A stretch of 64,000 bases of DNA from Isoetes taiwanensis (Eukaryota; Streptophyta; Lycopodiopsida; Isoetales; Isoetaceae): positions 3,886,085 through 3,950,084 of the forward strand of contig JAJEKV010000008.1 of NCBI GenBank assembly GCA_021234155.1, given 5' to 3'. Numbering within the stretch: the stretch's first letter is position 1; each line of letters starts with the position of its first letter. The notes below the pieces were generated by a model. That model saw nothing but the letters and a program-made list of their open reading frames with translations. It was not told the DNA's origin and did not search any database. Positions 22,918-36,147 of the stretch are shown here, one piece after another. The position numbers and the translations under genes are program-made.

Positions 22918-24160
22918 TGTGACGCTCCAAAGACGCGATAACGCCCCGTGACGATATTGTAATCGCCACGCCACGCCGCACACGCCACCTCGACCGACGC
23001 ACGCCAACGCAGTAGCCATGGGTAGCCCCTAGGGGCAACTTGCTAAGAATGTGCATTAGTATTAATGTGCACATTTTCCAATGTACACATTAATGTGGGC
23101 ACACATTTCCATGTGGCCACTTGATGCCAAGTGGGCCATACCCATAAATTAATGTGCACATTTTCCAATGTACATTCATTAATGTGCACACATTTCCATG
23201 TGAGCACATTTGGGTGCACACATTTCCATGTGGGCACATTTGGCCACCTAGCCCTTAAAGGCAGTGGTTCTTTTCCCCACCATCCCACATGCCTAAAGGG
23301 GATAATTGGAAACCCTAGCCAACCCCTTGTCTATTTTAAGTAGGAGAACCCTAACTTGCCCATTTTCGCTTCTAGGGTTTTAGAACTCTCGCTTTGGCTG
23401 CCTCAACAGCCTCAAAACCGCCTCCCCAAACTCACCTGAGGATTGCAACGTTAGTTTCCCTTTGATTCAAGCTGCCGCCAGATGGTCGAGCTCAGTCGAG
23501 GGAGGAACTCAAGGATCAGTATTTAGGGTGATTTAGTAGTCTAAACCCCATTTCAGCCATCGAATCAAAGAGGGTTTAGCCTCTTAAATTGCCCATAGCA
23601 GCCCTCTAGATCTCTAGATAGCGCATTCTAACCAAAGAACCTAACCTATGATGTAGATTAGATCTAGTTCTTTAGTTCTCTCAGGAAGTATATGTATGAT
23701 GTATCTCTACTTAACTCCCTTGTATTGGGAAGGGGGTAGAGACCTAAAGCTTTGTAGTTGATGCTCCTAGAGTAGCCTCCTCTAGCACAATCGTAGATGC
23801 TGCCCGGCACAAGAGCCACACCAAAGTTGTGGGGTGAAGGGCCGACCGGCTTATAAGGAGATTCTGTTCGACTCTTGAACGATCCCCATGGTGTGTTAGT
23901 GCTGCCGGGGATCATTGTGACTAGGTCTAATGGCTTGCTAACGCGGTGGGCAAGGCATGGGCTCGACACTCGTGAGGTAGTGGATATGACCTTCCATTGA
24001 GTTCAAGTCGAATAATGGCAAAGGGTCCTAGTCACCTTTGAGTCAAAGATGTAGATCTCTCTGAGGGAGTGATCCCTACCTGCCCCATCGAACCGGGAGA
24101 TGAAACCCGTGAATAGCCCTTTGGCTATGCATCCCGGCTGGCTACGCCAGTCCCAACACT
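22918..24160 (+). repeat. Gypsy-like LTR (right end uncertain)
   Basis: Starts TGTGACGCTCC after the polypurine tract. It contains a minisatellite (23045-23250) and a stretch with repeated CTCTAG/CTAGATC phrases around 23600. A TATA-like CTTTATATACC lies at about 24391, so the LTR may extend to about 24660, where gene X sequence begins. No clear CA end or target duplication was found, so the right boundary given here is a minimum. Confidence 0.55.
23045..23250 (+). repeat. Minisatellite in the LTR
   Basis: Variants of AATGTGCACATTTTCC and GTGCACACATTTCCATGTGG recur about seven times. Many units contain the palindromes GTGCAC or CACATTTCCATGTG. It probably arose by slippage within the LTR. 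Confidence 0.7.
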
Positions 24161-24659
24161 TTTCAGCCTACTTACAAAAGTGTGCACAGAGGGGCGGATG
24201 GAGTGGACAACCCTAAGCCATGTTCTATGCCCCCAAATCCATTGCCATGAATTTCGCGCAATGAACTTTGAGACCCAAGCCGCCCTCCCTTTGAGTCCGA
24301 GCCTTGGGTAGGATTTCCTATGCATTGTGCCGATCATTGTCTTTGCAGATAGGATGTGCCACCCGTAAGGGTGGGTATATGTGTTGCTCTTTATATACCG
24401 ACATGTATGTTTACGCCCGCGCAGCCTAGGTAGGCCCCCGAGGGAGACGGGTACAATGACCCTTTCACTCTTCCCAATCGAACCCGCCACTCGCTGCGAT
24501 ATGTGAAGGGCCCCTCAGACGGGCATGGAGCTGGTATGGGGAAGAACTCCCTGCTTGTATACACGGGCGAAAGCACCGTGAGGCGAGTAGGGGACGCCAC
24601 AAATTCGGCTCGAAGGTGCATCGAAAGGAAGTCCTTTTACAAGAAAAAGTTCCGCAACA

Positions 24660-27600
24660 AGGACAAGGTATCATTTGAAGACGCTGCGACCAACCGAAAA
24701 ATATTCGAAAGTGCTCAAGAAGGCGCTTGGAGAGGAATTACAAAGGCTTACGGGGAGTGGTCATTGTCGAGCTAGGACTAATGCAAAATACGCCTCAACG
24801 AATGATCCAAGAAGTATATTTTTTGGTCGACAAACTTTGTCAAACAGCCAGAAATAAAAAAAGGTTGCACACCTACGGGCTTCACACCTAAAGTGGCATC
24901 CGACTTGAAAAGAAAAGTCATGTTGGTGAAGCGCACGGCCTAAGAAGAATCCACTTTTTACCAAGCCGCCCACCGGGTTTTAAGTGTGCAATGCCGATGT
25001 GGGTAAAGGACCACACGATATCACGCCTTGCTTTGATAGCCGAGGCACCAGATGGTCGCTGATGACTATAACACCTTCCGCAATACATACGTGGGTTTTA
25101 TGACGTAAATGCATTACAACATCGCCGAATTTGACCCTACTACATATCCTATACATATGCTCTATCCGCTGCAAAAGGATTTAGAATGCGCAAGTAAAGT
25201 GATACGACAAGCAATCGATAGACAAAATTGGGACAAGGAGTTTAGTACGTAAAAGCAAAATCTTGCATGTGCTAATCATTATGATAGCCATGATGGATGA
25301 TAAGGAATATGAAAGGCTTAAGAGGAAACCTACAAAAAGAGGTGGACAAACCATTCGGCACGCTTTTATGTAAGGCCGTGGAATGCTATCATCGTGATCA
25401 CCCGGTTTATATAATGACTTTATGCTTTTGGTGTATCTCATGCCAACAAAATAAGTATGAGGATGTGATTAGAAGGCCAGAGGTCGAATAATATGCTGAT
25501 ATAGAGACTGACATTCCCAATGAATGGGAGGATAGTGTTATATCGTAGTGGTACAATGGTGACGGACTCGCTATCTTGCTGATCAAGTGGACTTTTGTGA
25601 CATTTTGTAGAGATATGTACGCCTTCATTGTGTTAGATATATACAAATTTCATTATGTTGGTTGAAAAGAACTCACGCCTAGTGCATTTTGACACTAAAT
25701 AAAAAATATGTACATCCCATTTTGTGAATATTAAAACAATCTCCCTACGGGCGAATTTTGTACCACGCTGCCTAATTGAATGTTTACATCTAAACTCACA
25801 AGATGTTTATTATGTTTTTTTGTAATGTAATGTCAAAATAAATCCTTTGATGCCCTTCTAGCTAAATCCGACCAACCCCAAGAAACTATGTGTGGTTTTC
25901 GAGGGTTGATAAGACTAGCTAAAGAGCATCAAAGAATTCAATATTCACATCATGACTTATGTTATGATAAATTCATATCATGTTTCAAAGAATCAATAGA
26001 ATTATATACATACCTTTTTTCGCACATTCTTTTGGCTATACTACAAATGTGCCCACGCCAACTATGTCGCCATCTGGATGTCTTCGTGGAAGAGTCTCAT
26101 CCTCATAATTGCAATTTATAATTGAAATTTTACGTAAACCGCTTCCAAGGGGAACACCATAGCACATAGAACTTGATTCAGATCTTCGACTTTACATAAT
26201 CCTACCGATGCTTCAAGTTTGTTGTTAAAGATAACTGATAAAGAACCGTAATGAGCCGAATTGGCATGAAAAAAAAAAACTAAGTTGTGCATATTCGATT
26301 AGAATGACACTCACCGAAGTTCAAATTGATCGATTGTAAATGCGAAGATGGTTGATTGAAAGCGCTTGAAGATACTCATCTAAGCGGGTCGGTGATCTTG
26401 AGAGATTAGGTGGTCGGATTAGGTGGAAGTAGCTTGCCACATATCACGCTTCTTGAAAATAAGAATTAATTATTTTCTTGAAATTGCAATGAAAAGAAAA
26501 AGCACATTAAAAAAATGTAAATGAGCTGGACTACGGTTATCTTAGGGGGTATAATTTTAAAATGACGAAATTTAAAATGACGGTTTTAATCTGATGGCTT
26601 AGATTATCAACCCATATATATAAATTTGAATGAAAACTCCAGCCTCATAATATATCTTTCGAACTTGCGCTTCTATGTCGCTTCAAGGATCTGCATCCGC
26701 GGGTCGAGGCACGTAGAGGTGGGGCTTACATGTCAAAGCAACACATGATCTTACCAACAAGTTGGAAAGCACTAATCCAGCCGGCGTTGTGTATTCACTG
26801 CTTTTCTTATATATTTTGTTTATGTGTATCTCCTTTCATTAGGTTTCCGTATGTTTTTCTTTAATACTACAGCTTATTATCCGCTAAGAAGCACATGTCC
26901 TCTAATACTTCAGTTCATATGTCCCAAGATGTATGCAAATATATGCTATGATTTAGATATCTTTATTTTCTTATTTTTCTTCATGTTCTATATTGGTTCA
27001 TTTCTATATCTAGTATTTTAGTCTTCTATAGTTAGTAGAATAGTCTTCTATAGTTAATTGTGCTTTCAGATTAAGATTAAAGTCCCTAAGCTCGGTTTTC
27101 AAAGTGCTCAAACGGTATTTGGTGCATATATTCCAAGCATTATGTTTGTTTCTTATCTCCGATTCTATATTGACAAACCCCTTTTTTTCGGACAAAACGC
27201 CCCTGACGCAATTTAAACTAAGTTTAAAATCTCTCAAGTTCAGTTTCAAAGCAAGCGCATTTTGTTGCATAATGCTTGTAAGTTAGCATATATTTTTCGC
27301 ATTTCAACATTGACATTATGCTATCATTCTCGCAGAACACAAAGGACAATCAAAAGGAAAACCAAACTCAAACATCCTTAGCCTGTAAAAAGCAAAGGAC
27401 AGATGAAGACGGACCATTATAGACCCACAAAGATATGTTGATGTTAGAAGATACATCTAGAATAATAAAGGCTCATGTAGAACCTTCCGTCCGTAAGAAG
27501 ATCTTATAGAGGGGTCGAATGGTATATCGAGATCTTCAAGACCGGTTTGGAACACGATCTGATTTTTATGTCTAGGTAAAAGAGACCGATCAAATGAAGA

Positions 27601-28320
27601 AGCAGAGAATCATTGTCACCCTAAGAACAGACGACATTCATATTGTTCAAGATTTTTTGAAGTGGAGCAAAAACTAAGAAGAGCCTAAAGAAGATTAATC
27701 GCCGCGCCCCTAATTGTTTTAAAGAGATTGGCCGATAATTCCAAATTTACCGACAAATTGAGCCCCTTGACGCCTAAAAGAATATGAAGGGCTTTAAATC
27801 GTATGACGAGCCATCAGCACAAGGCCCTCGTAGTGTCTACATGCAGGCATTGAAGGATAAGGAAGATGCAAGTTCTAGAGGTGACACTACGTAAGTCACA
27901 AAGAGCCTTATAAGCATGATGACAAGACAAGGCGCTTAGAGACGATGAGCAAGCTCAAAAAATATAATCGACAAGTATCCACTGGCCTTAGCTTCACTCA
28001 TCCTTGGGCCACGCTGATAGGCTTTTCAAGTCCACTAAAGCTATTTATGTCGCAAGAAGGTACGACAAGCAAAGACTTTTGGAAATAGTTAATAGCATGA
28101 TCGAAAATCCGTGGCGGTACCAATGCCAGCAGATGTAGTGCCCTACGATACGAAGACGAGGAAGGTACTAATGTGGAACAAGCTGGATGACTTCATCAAC
28201 AACCAAGACGTACATTTCATGATAATAGATGGCAGCACTCAATAAAGCTCAGAAGGTTCTGATTCGGAAGGCACAAAATACTGGAAATCAGCTATTCTAT
28301 AGGCTGTACCGCAACAGCTA
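24660..28320 (+). pseudogene. Gene X, copy B (degenerate)
   Basis: Unrecognised gene family. The 5' part (24660-25640) aligns inverted with 50772-50040, and the rest with 49085-47284 and with copy A (1-1745). Readable pieces include KALGEELQRLTG, VASDLKRKVMLVK, a KPTKRGG phrase (about 25330), ECYHRDHPVYIM and, near 28230, the remains of the region that reads IIDGKHSIKAQ in the minus-strand locus. The minus-strand version shows KCAICNTCGG after the Lys-rich stretch, a possible zinc ribbon. Frames are broken many times. Copy B leaves gene X at about 28320, where sequence shared only with copy A begins. This is a dead copy; the function is unknown. Confidence 0.5.
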
Positions 28321-29150
28321 TCTTCTTGCATTTTAAGTTATTTTTTATTATTCTTATAGAAAATTGCCTAGGGCACTCCATTGCATTGGCAAAGAATTGA
28401 TGGGCACGACATTGCATTAGCTTGAAATTAATGGTGAACTTTGAAAATTTTGTAACATGTTTATAAAAATGTCACTCACGCCTATGATAAAGCCGCACTC
28501 CACGTGGTTGATTAAGTGTAGTGTTGGCATTAAAAGTGGACTTTGGATGTTTTGTAGCACATTCATAAAAATGTGGCATGTCTATAGGGTATGACATTTA
28601 TGATTATCTAAACTGGGCTTACATATCTTCACCAACATCTATGAAGTAACAAACTCAAGTTGATTGAATTCCAGCATGTTGTTTATGTTTTGAAATCCCC
28701 AAGTGCTTATGCTTGTTCTTGTGCTTTGAATGCCATCACAAAAAGAGCTCTGCTATAAATACCAAAACTACCATGGTTGATCCATTGGTCATCAATATCT
28801 CTTAGTAAACATGATCACCAATTCTGTTGTTTGCATAAACAATGGCTGCACAAATCAAACCCCATTGCAGCAACTGCACAAAATTATTGCCTTGTCATTA
28901 CTTAGACCATTAGGAAAAATTAAAATAAAACCTAAAAGCTGGAGATGTCACAACTATACAGATCTTTATGAAAAATACAGGTCTTACAAATGTTCTTAAG
29001 ATATATCTATAATTAGACAAATCAAATTGTAACAAATTGGCTAGAACAAACATGTGTAGTAATGCAACAGCTCGAAGCAGTGACGTTGATGCCACAATGT
29101 TAATTGATTTCTCATATAGAACATATTCTCCAAATGTGAGAATACAGATT
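28321..29150. other. AT-rich stretch with no recognisable gene, copy B
   Basis: Equivalent of 1746-2600. It contains the same CTATAAATA box (about 28755) and no supported gene. Confidence 0.5.
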
Positions 29151-29151
29151 A

Positions 29152-30650
29152 ATCATTATTAAAGCTATGAACTAAGAGTCTATAAACATAGCACAACATG
29201 AAGTTATTTGCGTAGTTATTTGCAGATTTAGAAGATGGAGGTCCGCCATGATGGGTAAAGCTTTTTTTCAAAAAATAATGCCTCGCTTTAGAGTTTCCGT
29301 GAAGAGGATTGAGACAACTTCACTACGGAATTTGGGAGTGATTACGATGTATAAATAATCAAAGTAAAAACAAATGCCAAATTGCCAAGTGCTAAGTTGC
29401 TTATATCAGATGGAACCCTATAGTTTGTGCCTTTCAGCAATGTTGTAGCTAAGAATATGGGCATGACAATAGCAATGTAGTAAATATGGCAACATCGAGG
29501 TGATAGTCCAAAGACATCGATTTAAAAATGCTACATGTGCAAATACATGATATTGTTTAGGTGCAAATTATTGCAGATATAGAAGAAAGTGTTAGATCCA
29601 AGATCCAAGAACATGCAGATTAAGATCTAGGAAAGGGTTGCTGGACCATTTTAAAATATGCTTACCTTCAAACATACTGCATGTTGTTTAATGAGGCCCT
29701 CAGAGCATATGCATGGACCATACATCATTCTTGAAATCATTACCGCAAAAGGAAGCCCCGCACAATTATCTATGATAGTGCCATCAAGATCAAACTTTTT
29801 ATGTCTTTCTCACATAAGTAGGTCTTACATAAGGCTTTTTGTGTTTCGTTTCACTAAATCAAGCTCATCAAAAAAGAAAAACAGAAGAATGACATGCAAG
29901 TAACCAGTACAATGCTCTTATGCGGAATTCTCCATTATAAAAGAATGGCCACTACATGATGATATAATGCTGAAAAATAACGGAGAAGAGTTGGCAAGTG
30001 CAGAGATACTGTGAGAGATATTTATCTGCATGTTAAAGCTCCCTTTAGACATACATCTGGAGCGCAGTAGCAACAACAAAAGACTGCAAGCAAATCCGCA
30101 ATAGCTTCTTCTACCTGCTAAGATTTGTTTTAACCTTATCCATATTAGAAGCAAAGAGGTTGGATGGCGAGATTAAGAGAAGTACCAAAAATCCTAGAAA
30201 TATAGCTCCTAGCAACTCCGTAGTAGTGTGCCATCCTCGTTTATTCCGCCAAATCGGCTCAGGCAGTCTTTCACTTCCAATGTCGATCCATTCCGGATTA
30301 TTCTGTTTGATTAAGGATTTCAAATGATCGGCACCACTGTAACGATGAGATAAAAGGGTTAAAAATCAGTGATAAGTAAAAAAATGGTAAAGGGAAATAA
30401 TAAGCATACTTGCATAGCCGGTGAAAATGGAAAGACTCCATCGCGATAGCGAGCTCCACCGCTGAAAGCTTCGGATAGCTCGAAGTGGCTCCTATCGAAG
30501 AAAGAAAGCCTAAACAAAGGTTAGTTGGAAGAAAGAGCAAGATGATGTCACGTGGCCGTAATAAATCTAAACCATCCAAATTAGGACGTGGTCCACTACT
30601 CGCATTAAAACATAAGATTGTTGCCACGCATGGGTGCCATTGGTCGCCGG
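29152..30650 (-). pseudogene. Captured gene fragment with HAD-like motif, copy B
   Basis: Minus strand. FDLDGTIIDNC is conserved at about 29796-29744, as in copy A, while the following residues differ where the sequence reads CCCCG instead of CCTGC. Another minus-strand frame (30323-30111) holds NPEWIDIGSERLPEPIW and then a hydrophobic stretch that could be a membrane segment. No full HAD domain is assembled. Conservation of the short motif in both copies is expected from their close relationship and adds no independent support. Confidence 0.3.
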
Positions 30651-31684
30651 ATCTATGGCCCCCTCGGCTTTAAGGTTAAATCTCAGCCATTGAGATTGAG
30701 AAATGCCGAACAATGCTTGGCATCTCTCTTTAAAATCCTATTATCAACCCTTTTAATTTGGGTTTATCTGTTATGGCCAAAAACATTTTTGGTATTTTTT
30801 TGAGGTTGATTTTCTAAGGTTTAAAGAATTTTGTATGCCGGGAAAAAAAACTGATTAGCCAAAAATCAAATGAAAAATATTTAGTATGATTTTATGGTTT
30901 CGATATTTCTGATTTCCCCTTCCCTCCCCTCAGCGCCACCGCCTTAGCACCCGCGCATGGCCGACATCACGTGGTTAGCCCAAGGGATAGCACAAGCAAC
31001 AAAGCGAAGCCCCACAGAGCCACAAGATCCACAGCACGGTATCAGTTTAGCTTCATGGTACAGGATCCAAGCAGCCCTTGCAGCCACGGCCTTGAACCCA
31101 GGACCCGGGAATCGGATGCAGCTAACAGCATAAGCGGCTTGGTCAAGAGGCGATTCGTCAGAGGAGACTCAGCCAGCCCAGCATCGGGCCCCTGGCCACG
31201 GATTTTCGCTACAGACATATTGTGCTTGGCCACAGGGAGGCCGGACTTGCCCAGCAACGAACTTCTTCGGCCCCTCCTTTTACACCCTTGCTCTCTGCGC
31301 AGATCCGGCTATATCACGCCTTCCGGGCTACTCGCTCCTCTTCTCGATCCGCAGTTATTTGGCTTTGCTTTGGTTTCCAGGCCATTTCTCGGTACATTAG
31401 GTTGGGGCTTTGCTATTGATTTACTTTCCTATTCATGTCCAATGCTTTCCTATTGATTTGCTTTGGTCCTGTTGATTTGCTTTGATCTTGCCTATTGATT
31501 TGCTTAGATCTAATTCGCTTTGGTCTGCCTTGCCCATACATTATCTTTGGGCCTATTAATTTGCTTTGACTTGCCTTGTTGCATTGGTTTTGCTCTGTCC
31601 TCCTCCTCGCATCCTTGCTTTCCTTCACGTTCCTTCCTCGATTCTGCCTAGTAAAGCGTCAGCATGACCGGAAGATTAAGCGCA
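30651..31684 (+). promoter_or_regulatory. Leader region upstream of the plus-strand ORF, copy B
   Basis: Equivalent of 4108-5139, with the same pyrimidine-rich tract near 30915 and the CTATTGATTTGCTTTG repeats near 31410-31570. No start of transcription can be fixed. Confidence 0.35.
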
Positions 31685-32577
31685 TGGCTAGGGAGACCCG
31701 CAAATCAAAGAACCTGATTCAGGCACCCGCGTCAGGCTTTGACAAACCCTATGACCCCACAATTGAGCCATACCTTCAGGCAGCCCCCTTCTTTGGGCCC
31801 CAGCGTCCCATCCTGACCCATCTTTCCGGTGCATCTTTAGCTGCGGCCTTGGACAGGATTGATGCTCAGCTCCAGTGTTTGCCTTTAGGGATACTTGCGG
31901 GATCCACACGGTCCGCTCTTACCGCTACTCTCCGCAGAGCGTCCTTTCGATTGCCACTAGAAGGCTGGGTACAACTTCTTGAGTTATTGCTACAGTCTGC
32001 GGGGCAATGGCCGGCCCGATCCACAATAATGTTTCACGATGTCTAGCATAGGGCCCTCGCTGACCATGTGAGTACTATGCTGCGCGCCGATGCTATGCCT
32101 CGACTGATGAACCGGGTCTCAACGCGCCATTGCCTCCGCTTTAAGGATTTGTTGCCCACGGCCCATGCCGAGGTCCCGCTTTCCCGAAGTTTGGTAGTGC
32201 CACGTAACATGCATTGCCCCCGACCTTGCGTATTGTAGGTCCGAAGAGACGGGTAACTCACCGCTACTGGCGAGGTTGCGCTTTTTTCGGGCCGGTGATG
32301 CACATACCGCCGACGGGTATCCGCTCGCCCAAATACAAGCAGCCCGGCCCGCCTCCCCATCATCTCTTTGGTCGCTTTTCAGGATGCTCTTTCCAGCTAC
32401 ACATCTTTTACTTTACATGGCAATCATTTGAAGGGAACCACCTTCTCGTCAGAAGATTTTGACCCCAAAGATGCCTTTGCGTGCGAAGAAGAGCTATGTC
32501 GAAGTAATGGAGGTTCTGGGGGTGGAAATTGTATAGGGGAGGCCAGCTATCATTCGATCGATGGTCGGGTGATCCGG
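31685..32577 (+). pseudogene. Leader ORF, copy B (uninterrupted by the retroelement)
   Basis: MARETRKSKNLIQ opens at 31685; the first ATG of copy A is out of frame here through a one-base loss. The Ala/Pro-rich protein reaches 32046, then frames change to 32577. The junction CCCCGACCTTGCGTATTG at about 32216-32233 is the unoccupied target of the copy A retroelement. It ends against the MULE left TIR. No domain is recognised. Confidence 0.4.
32218..32228 (+). other. Empty target site of the copy A retroelement
   Basis: CGACCTTGCG in B replaces the TGACCT-[5698-9244]-GACCTTTGGCG arrangement of A. A single GACCT is present, with no LTR sequence. Confidence 0.88.
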
Positions 32578-33360
32578 CTCAAGATATAAATACCCTGGTT
32601 TCGGGGATCCCGGAGCTAGAGATCCCGTCCTCCGAAATCCCCAGGCATTCTCGACGGGATCCGTTCGGGACCCCGTTTTGCGATCTTGACACATGCAGTA
32701 CACGCCGGTCGATCCGGGCCGCCAAAACCCCCGCCGAATCTCCGCCCCGGCCGAGATCCCTCCTCCGGGATCACGCTCGGTGATCCCCTCCTCCGGGATC
32801 ACGAGGGCCTGGTCGATATCCTCTCCCGATATCGGCCGTGGTGATCCCCACCTCCGGGATCACATCCATGGCAGGGCCGTGATCCCATCCTCCGGGATCA
32901 CGCCCACGACCCCCCGTTATCCGCCACGGACGCTGGTGATCCCCGTCTCCGATCACGGGTCAACGGAACGGTTGTGATCCCCTTCTCCGGAATCACACCA
33001 CCGCGGCGCCAAGTATCCGCCAGGTTGATCCCCGCCTCCGGGATCACACGTCCGTGGCTGACCTGCCCGATATGCCACGATGTCCCCGCCCAATTGGGGA
33101 TCCCCCCCGGGATCCTAGGTCCGGGCTGACCTGGCCGTCACGCCATGTCATGTGCCAAGGTGTTCATGAGTGATGCCGCCCTCCGGGATCCCACGCCCGG
33201 GGCTGACCTCCCCGATGTGGCACGCTGTTCGCCAAGGTGTTCGCCACGGTGTTCGCGAGTGATCCTGCCCTCCGGGATCCCACGTCCGGTATTGACGTGG
33301 CATTCAAATCGCGACCATCGGTTATCCCGCCCTCGAATCACGCCCTGCAATTACGTTGCC
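32578..33360 (+). repeat. MULE B left TIR with hairpin array
   Basis: Same structure as 9602-10390. Clear palindromes lie at about 32779-32801, 32840-32862, 32878-32900 and 32975-32997. Several units are damaged by short losses in CCGG contexts. Confidence 0.85.
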
Positions 33361-33699
33361 CCACGGTAGCATCGGCGGGCCTTTCAAATTTAAGGCTGAC
33401 GAATCGAATTATTACGCCCGTATGTTGCCAATAATGTGGTGCCACGAGACAAGTGATTCGAGGAGGGAATCCCATGCTTCCGAGTGCAATTTTTGATTGC
33501 TCTCACACCCGACCTCTGCCCCATTTTCTCGAGAGGAGAGGGTCCGATTCAAAGCGGCAGAGTCACGGTTCTCGATAACAAGGCCAGAGTTACTTTGACT
33601 TGTTTAAGGTAAAAAATCGATTGAATAGACCTCGACCCCTTTATTTCTTTTTTTAACCTTTGCTTTGTTTTTTAACGATTCTTGCATGTCCTTGCATGG

Positions 33700-34231
33700 G
33701 ACGAAATCTATTAACCCCGGAAGTTAGCTTGAATACCTCCATAAATGAGAACTGGGGGCCCGCAGATGAGGCTGCAAACTCCCTTAAGTTACCAGACTGT
33801 TTCAGAGATATAGCCGGGTTTGGATCAGATGCAGAGGTGGAATCCCCTTCCAAGGAGAAGGAAAAGCCTGATCCGACAACAAATGGCCGAGCCCCCCGGC
33901 AGATAAAAATCCAGCCTCTCTTGAGGCTCATTGGCAGGAGGATATTCATGGGGCTCAAGGGGATGGCGAGATTGTTCGGGAAGAATTCTTTGAGCACCCA
34001 CAGGAAGAGCCCCCAGACTACATGTATGATCAGTCGGCCCGCAGATGGAGGTGCCAGGTAGACGTCTGCGATAAGAGTTACAGCAGAAAGGTTGATTTAG
34101 AAAATCATAGGTTCAGGGTACACCAGATTTATGAGAATTTCAGGCTCCCCGATGCTCCAAGGGCTCTGATTCCTGGCAACAAGTGGAGCAAGGGTGAATC
34201 CAAGAAGAGGGACTATGGGAAGATAGTGTAG
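33700..34231 (+). CDS. C2H2 zinc-finger N-terminal region of the MULE Ulp1 protein, copy B
   Basis: The counterpart of 10755-11284. The start is altered here (CATGGGACGAAAT instead of CAGATGGACGAAT). The finger is intact in one frame, 34022-34231: WRCQVDVC, DKSYSRKVDLEN, HRFRVH, then a Lys-rich tail ending KKRDYGKIV. An acidic region precedes it in a shifted frame. The intact finger in B shows that the stop in A is not ancestral. It is likely the DNA-binding front of the peptidase. Confidence 0.58.
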
Positions 34232-36008
34232 CTACCGATCTTGTGATCCCGATTTCAAGTATGCCCATAGACCAGAAAACTTCAAAGGACTAGACGAGCT
34301 GCAGCAGATATTGGGCGGATCAACGATAGATATTGGATTGCTTCTACCCTAAGGGCGAGCCGACTTCATCAATTTGCAGGTGTTCGAGAAAAAAGCACGT
34401 GAGCTCGAATCCCGTGAGAAGCAAATAAGGGAACCGGGCTCAATTGCTCTCGAGCCATGGCAATGGGGTCACCGAGGAGGAAATTTGGTCAGCCCAGCCC
34501 TAATTGGAATGCCGAAAGCAGCCCAAGTGGACGCAGACGATTGAGTGCCGAGGTTGCTGCTGCAGATGATAATCTGAAATCTCCCCAGGTTAAAAGGAGG
34601 ACACCACATCGTTCGGATGCACCATTGAAGCCGGTTTAACTAAGGCCCGGCGAGAATCTGCTAGCATGGCTCCCAATCATATTATTTCAAGAATCCGAAG
34701 CCCGATGACGAAGAGGAGCCAGTTGATTCCAAAGATAAAACCCAAAGAGGATAAGATTTCATTATTTGTGTATTATCCCTCCTTTTTATTGCTGTTCTGT
34801 CCTACCGTAGAGGTCTCCAATCGAGAGATGGACCTTTAATTTCACATTGACATATCCAATTGTTGTGGAGAGTCCGCTACTTAAGGTGGGCAGCAAATCG
34901 CAATCCGTGGAGTTCTTCATCACCGAGGTAGAGGCCCAAAAATTCCAAACAATTCCAAGTCGCCTCGATTTGGCATGCGAGGTGGATGCCGAACGCATTG
35001 GAGCTTCTTTATTGTGAGTGTAATTTTGCTAGTACAGTTCACTACATTGCTCAAACAATTGGAATTCAGTTTTAATTTGCACATCCTCTCCTCGTGGTAC
35101 TTGTCCATTTGATTCCTATTCGTAAGAGATGTCACCATGTAATGGTTCACCCCCGCTGCATTCGGATTATTTCTAAGTGGAAGCAAGGCAGGTTTAGGCG
35201 GGGCATATGACCAATTTGCAAAGTTGATCCCGCCATCACCGTTTGGCAAAGCTGCTCAATGGAGAATTCAGCATGTTCAGTACTACTACATTCCTGTTAA
35301 TGCAAGGTAACATCTGCTTGTCAAGTTAAAAGATCCCCTTCATTTTTTATTGTCAAGTGATTAGTTTTATCGAACTGCAGTGGCCATTGGAGCCTGTTTA
35401 TATTAGTTGTTGATCAATTGGCATGCCAGAAGCTGAACAAGCCCTGCCCGTGCATTTTGCACTTTGATTCTTATGATCCCCTGCATGCAAATGTTCAAGG
35501 CTTCATAACTTTGTGAGTTATTTCAGGTCTACACATATTTATGGTTTCAACATAGGTAATTAGGTTCTTATTTTTAGAATTGAACTCGGATACATTTCCG
35601 TGTTCTTAAGTGACCTATTCAAGAGGTGGAAGCACGAGGAATCAGCACTTCACAATGCTCCTTGCATACTGATGGATGCTCCCCAGCAACATAACAGCCA
35701 AGATTGTGGTGTATATGTCATAAATTATGTGAATAGATTTATTCGAGATGTTTGCAGCACCAAAGATCAGGTAAATCACAATTCTGAATGACTTAAGAAT
35801 TGTCACTTTTCAGATTGTCATTGCTTAAGAATTGTTCTTTTTCAGGTTGTCATTACCCGGGATTGGTTCCAGAAGGAAGAGATAGACAATACCCGGGCAG
35901 TGTTTCATTACAGTGACTGTCTAGCCCAAGGGAAATCCACTTTCTATTTGCCCGGGTGCCAATCGCCTCTCTCGCCCACTTACCCGCCTGATGTTAAATG
36001 GCCCCTGA
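34232..36008 (+). pseudogene. Ulp1-type (C48) peptidase domain, copy B
   Basis: Same exon plan as copy A: exons near 34800-35014, 35097-35308, 35383-35514, 35602-35770 and 35847-36008. His (GHWSLF), Asp (HFDSYDP) and the Gln/Cys pair (PQQHNSQDCGVYV) are all present. The last exon has lost about 16 bp, the sequence that reads GTGTTGCAGAAATTGA in A, between short AGTG repeats, which shifts the C-terminal frame. The linker before the domain is also broken. It is probably inactive as it stands, unless these are sequence errors. Confidence 0.75.
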
Positions 36009-36147
36009 AAATAACAATGGATCTAATCTGTATACTGAATGTAATTTGAGTAAACTGTATGCACATATGAATATCTATGAATATAAGAAATGAACTTTCT
36101 GTGAAATATTGGTCAATGTCCTGAAATATTGGTCATACGGGTGTAAT

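Noticed and set aside
29658-29903. Plus-strand reading HGPYIILEIITAKGS as a protein-kinase fragment
   Set aside because: The match is short and loose, and the opposite strand gives the much more specific FDLDGTIID.
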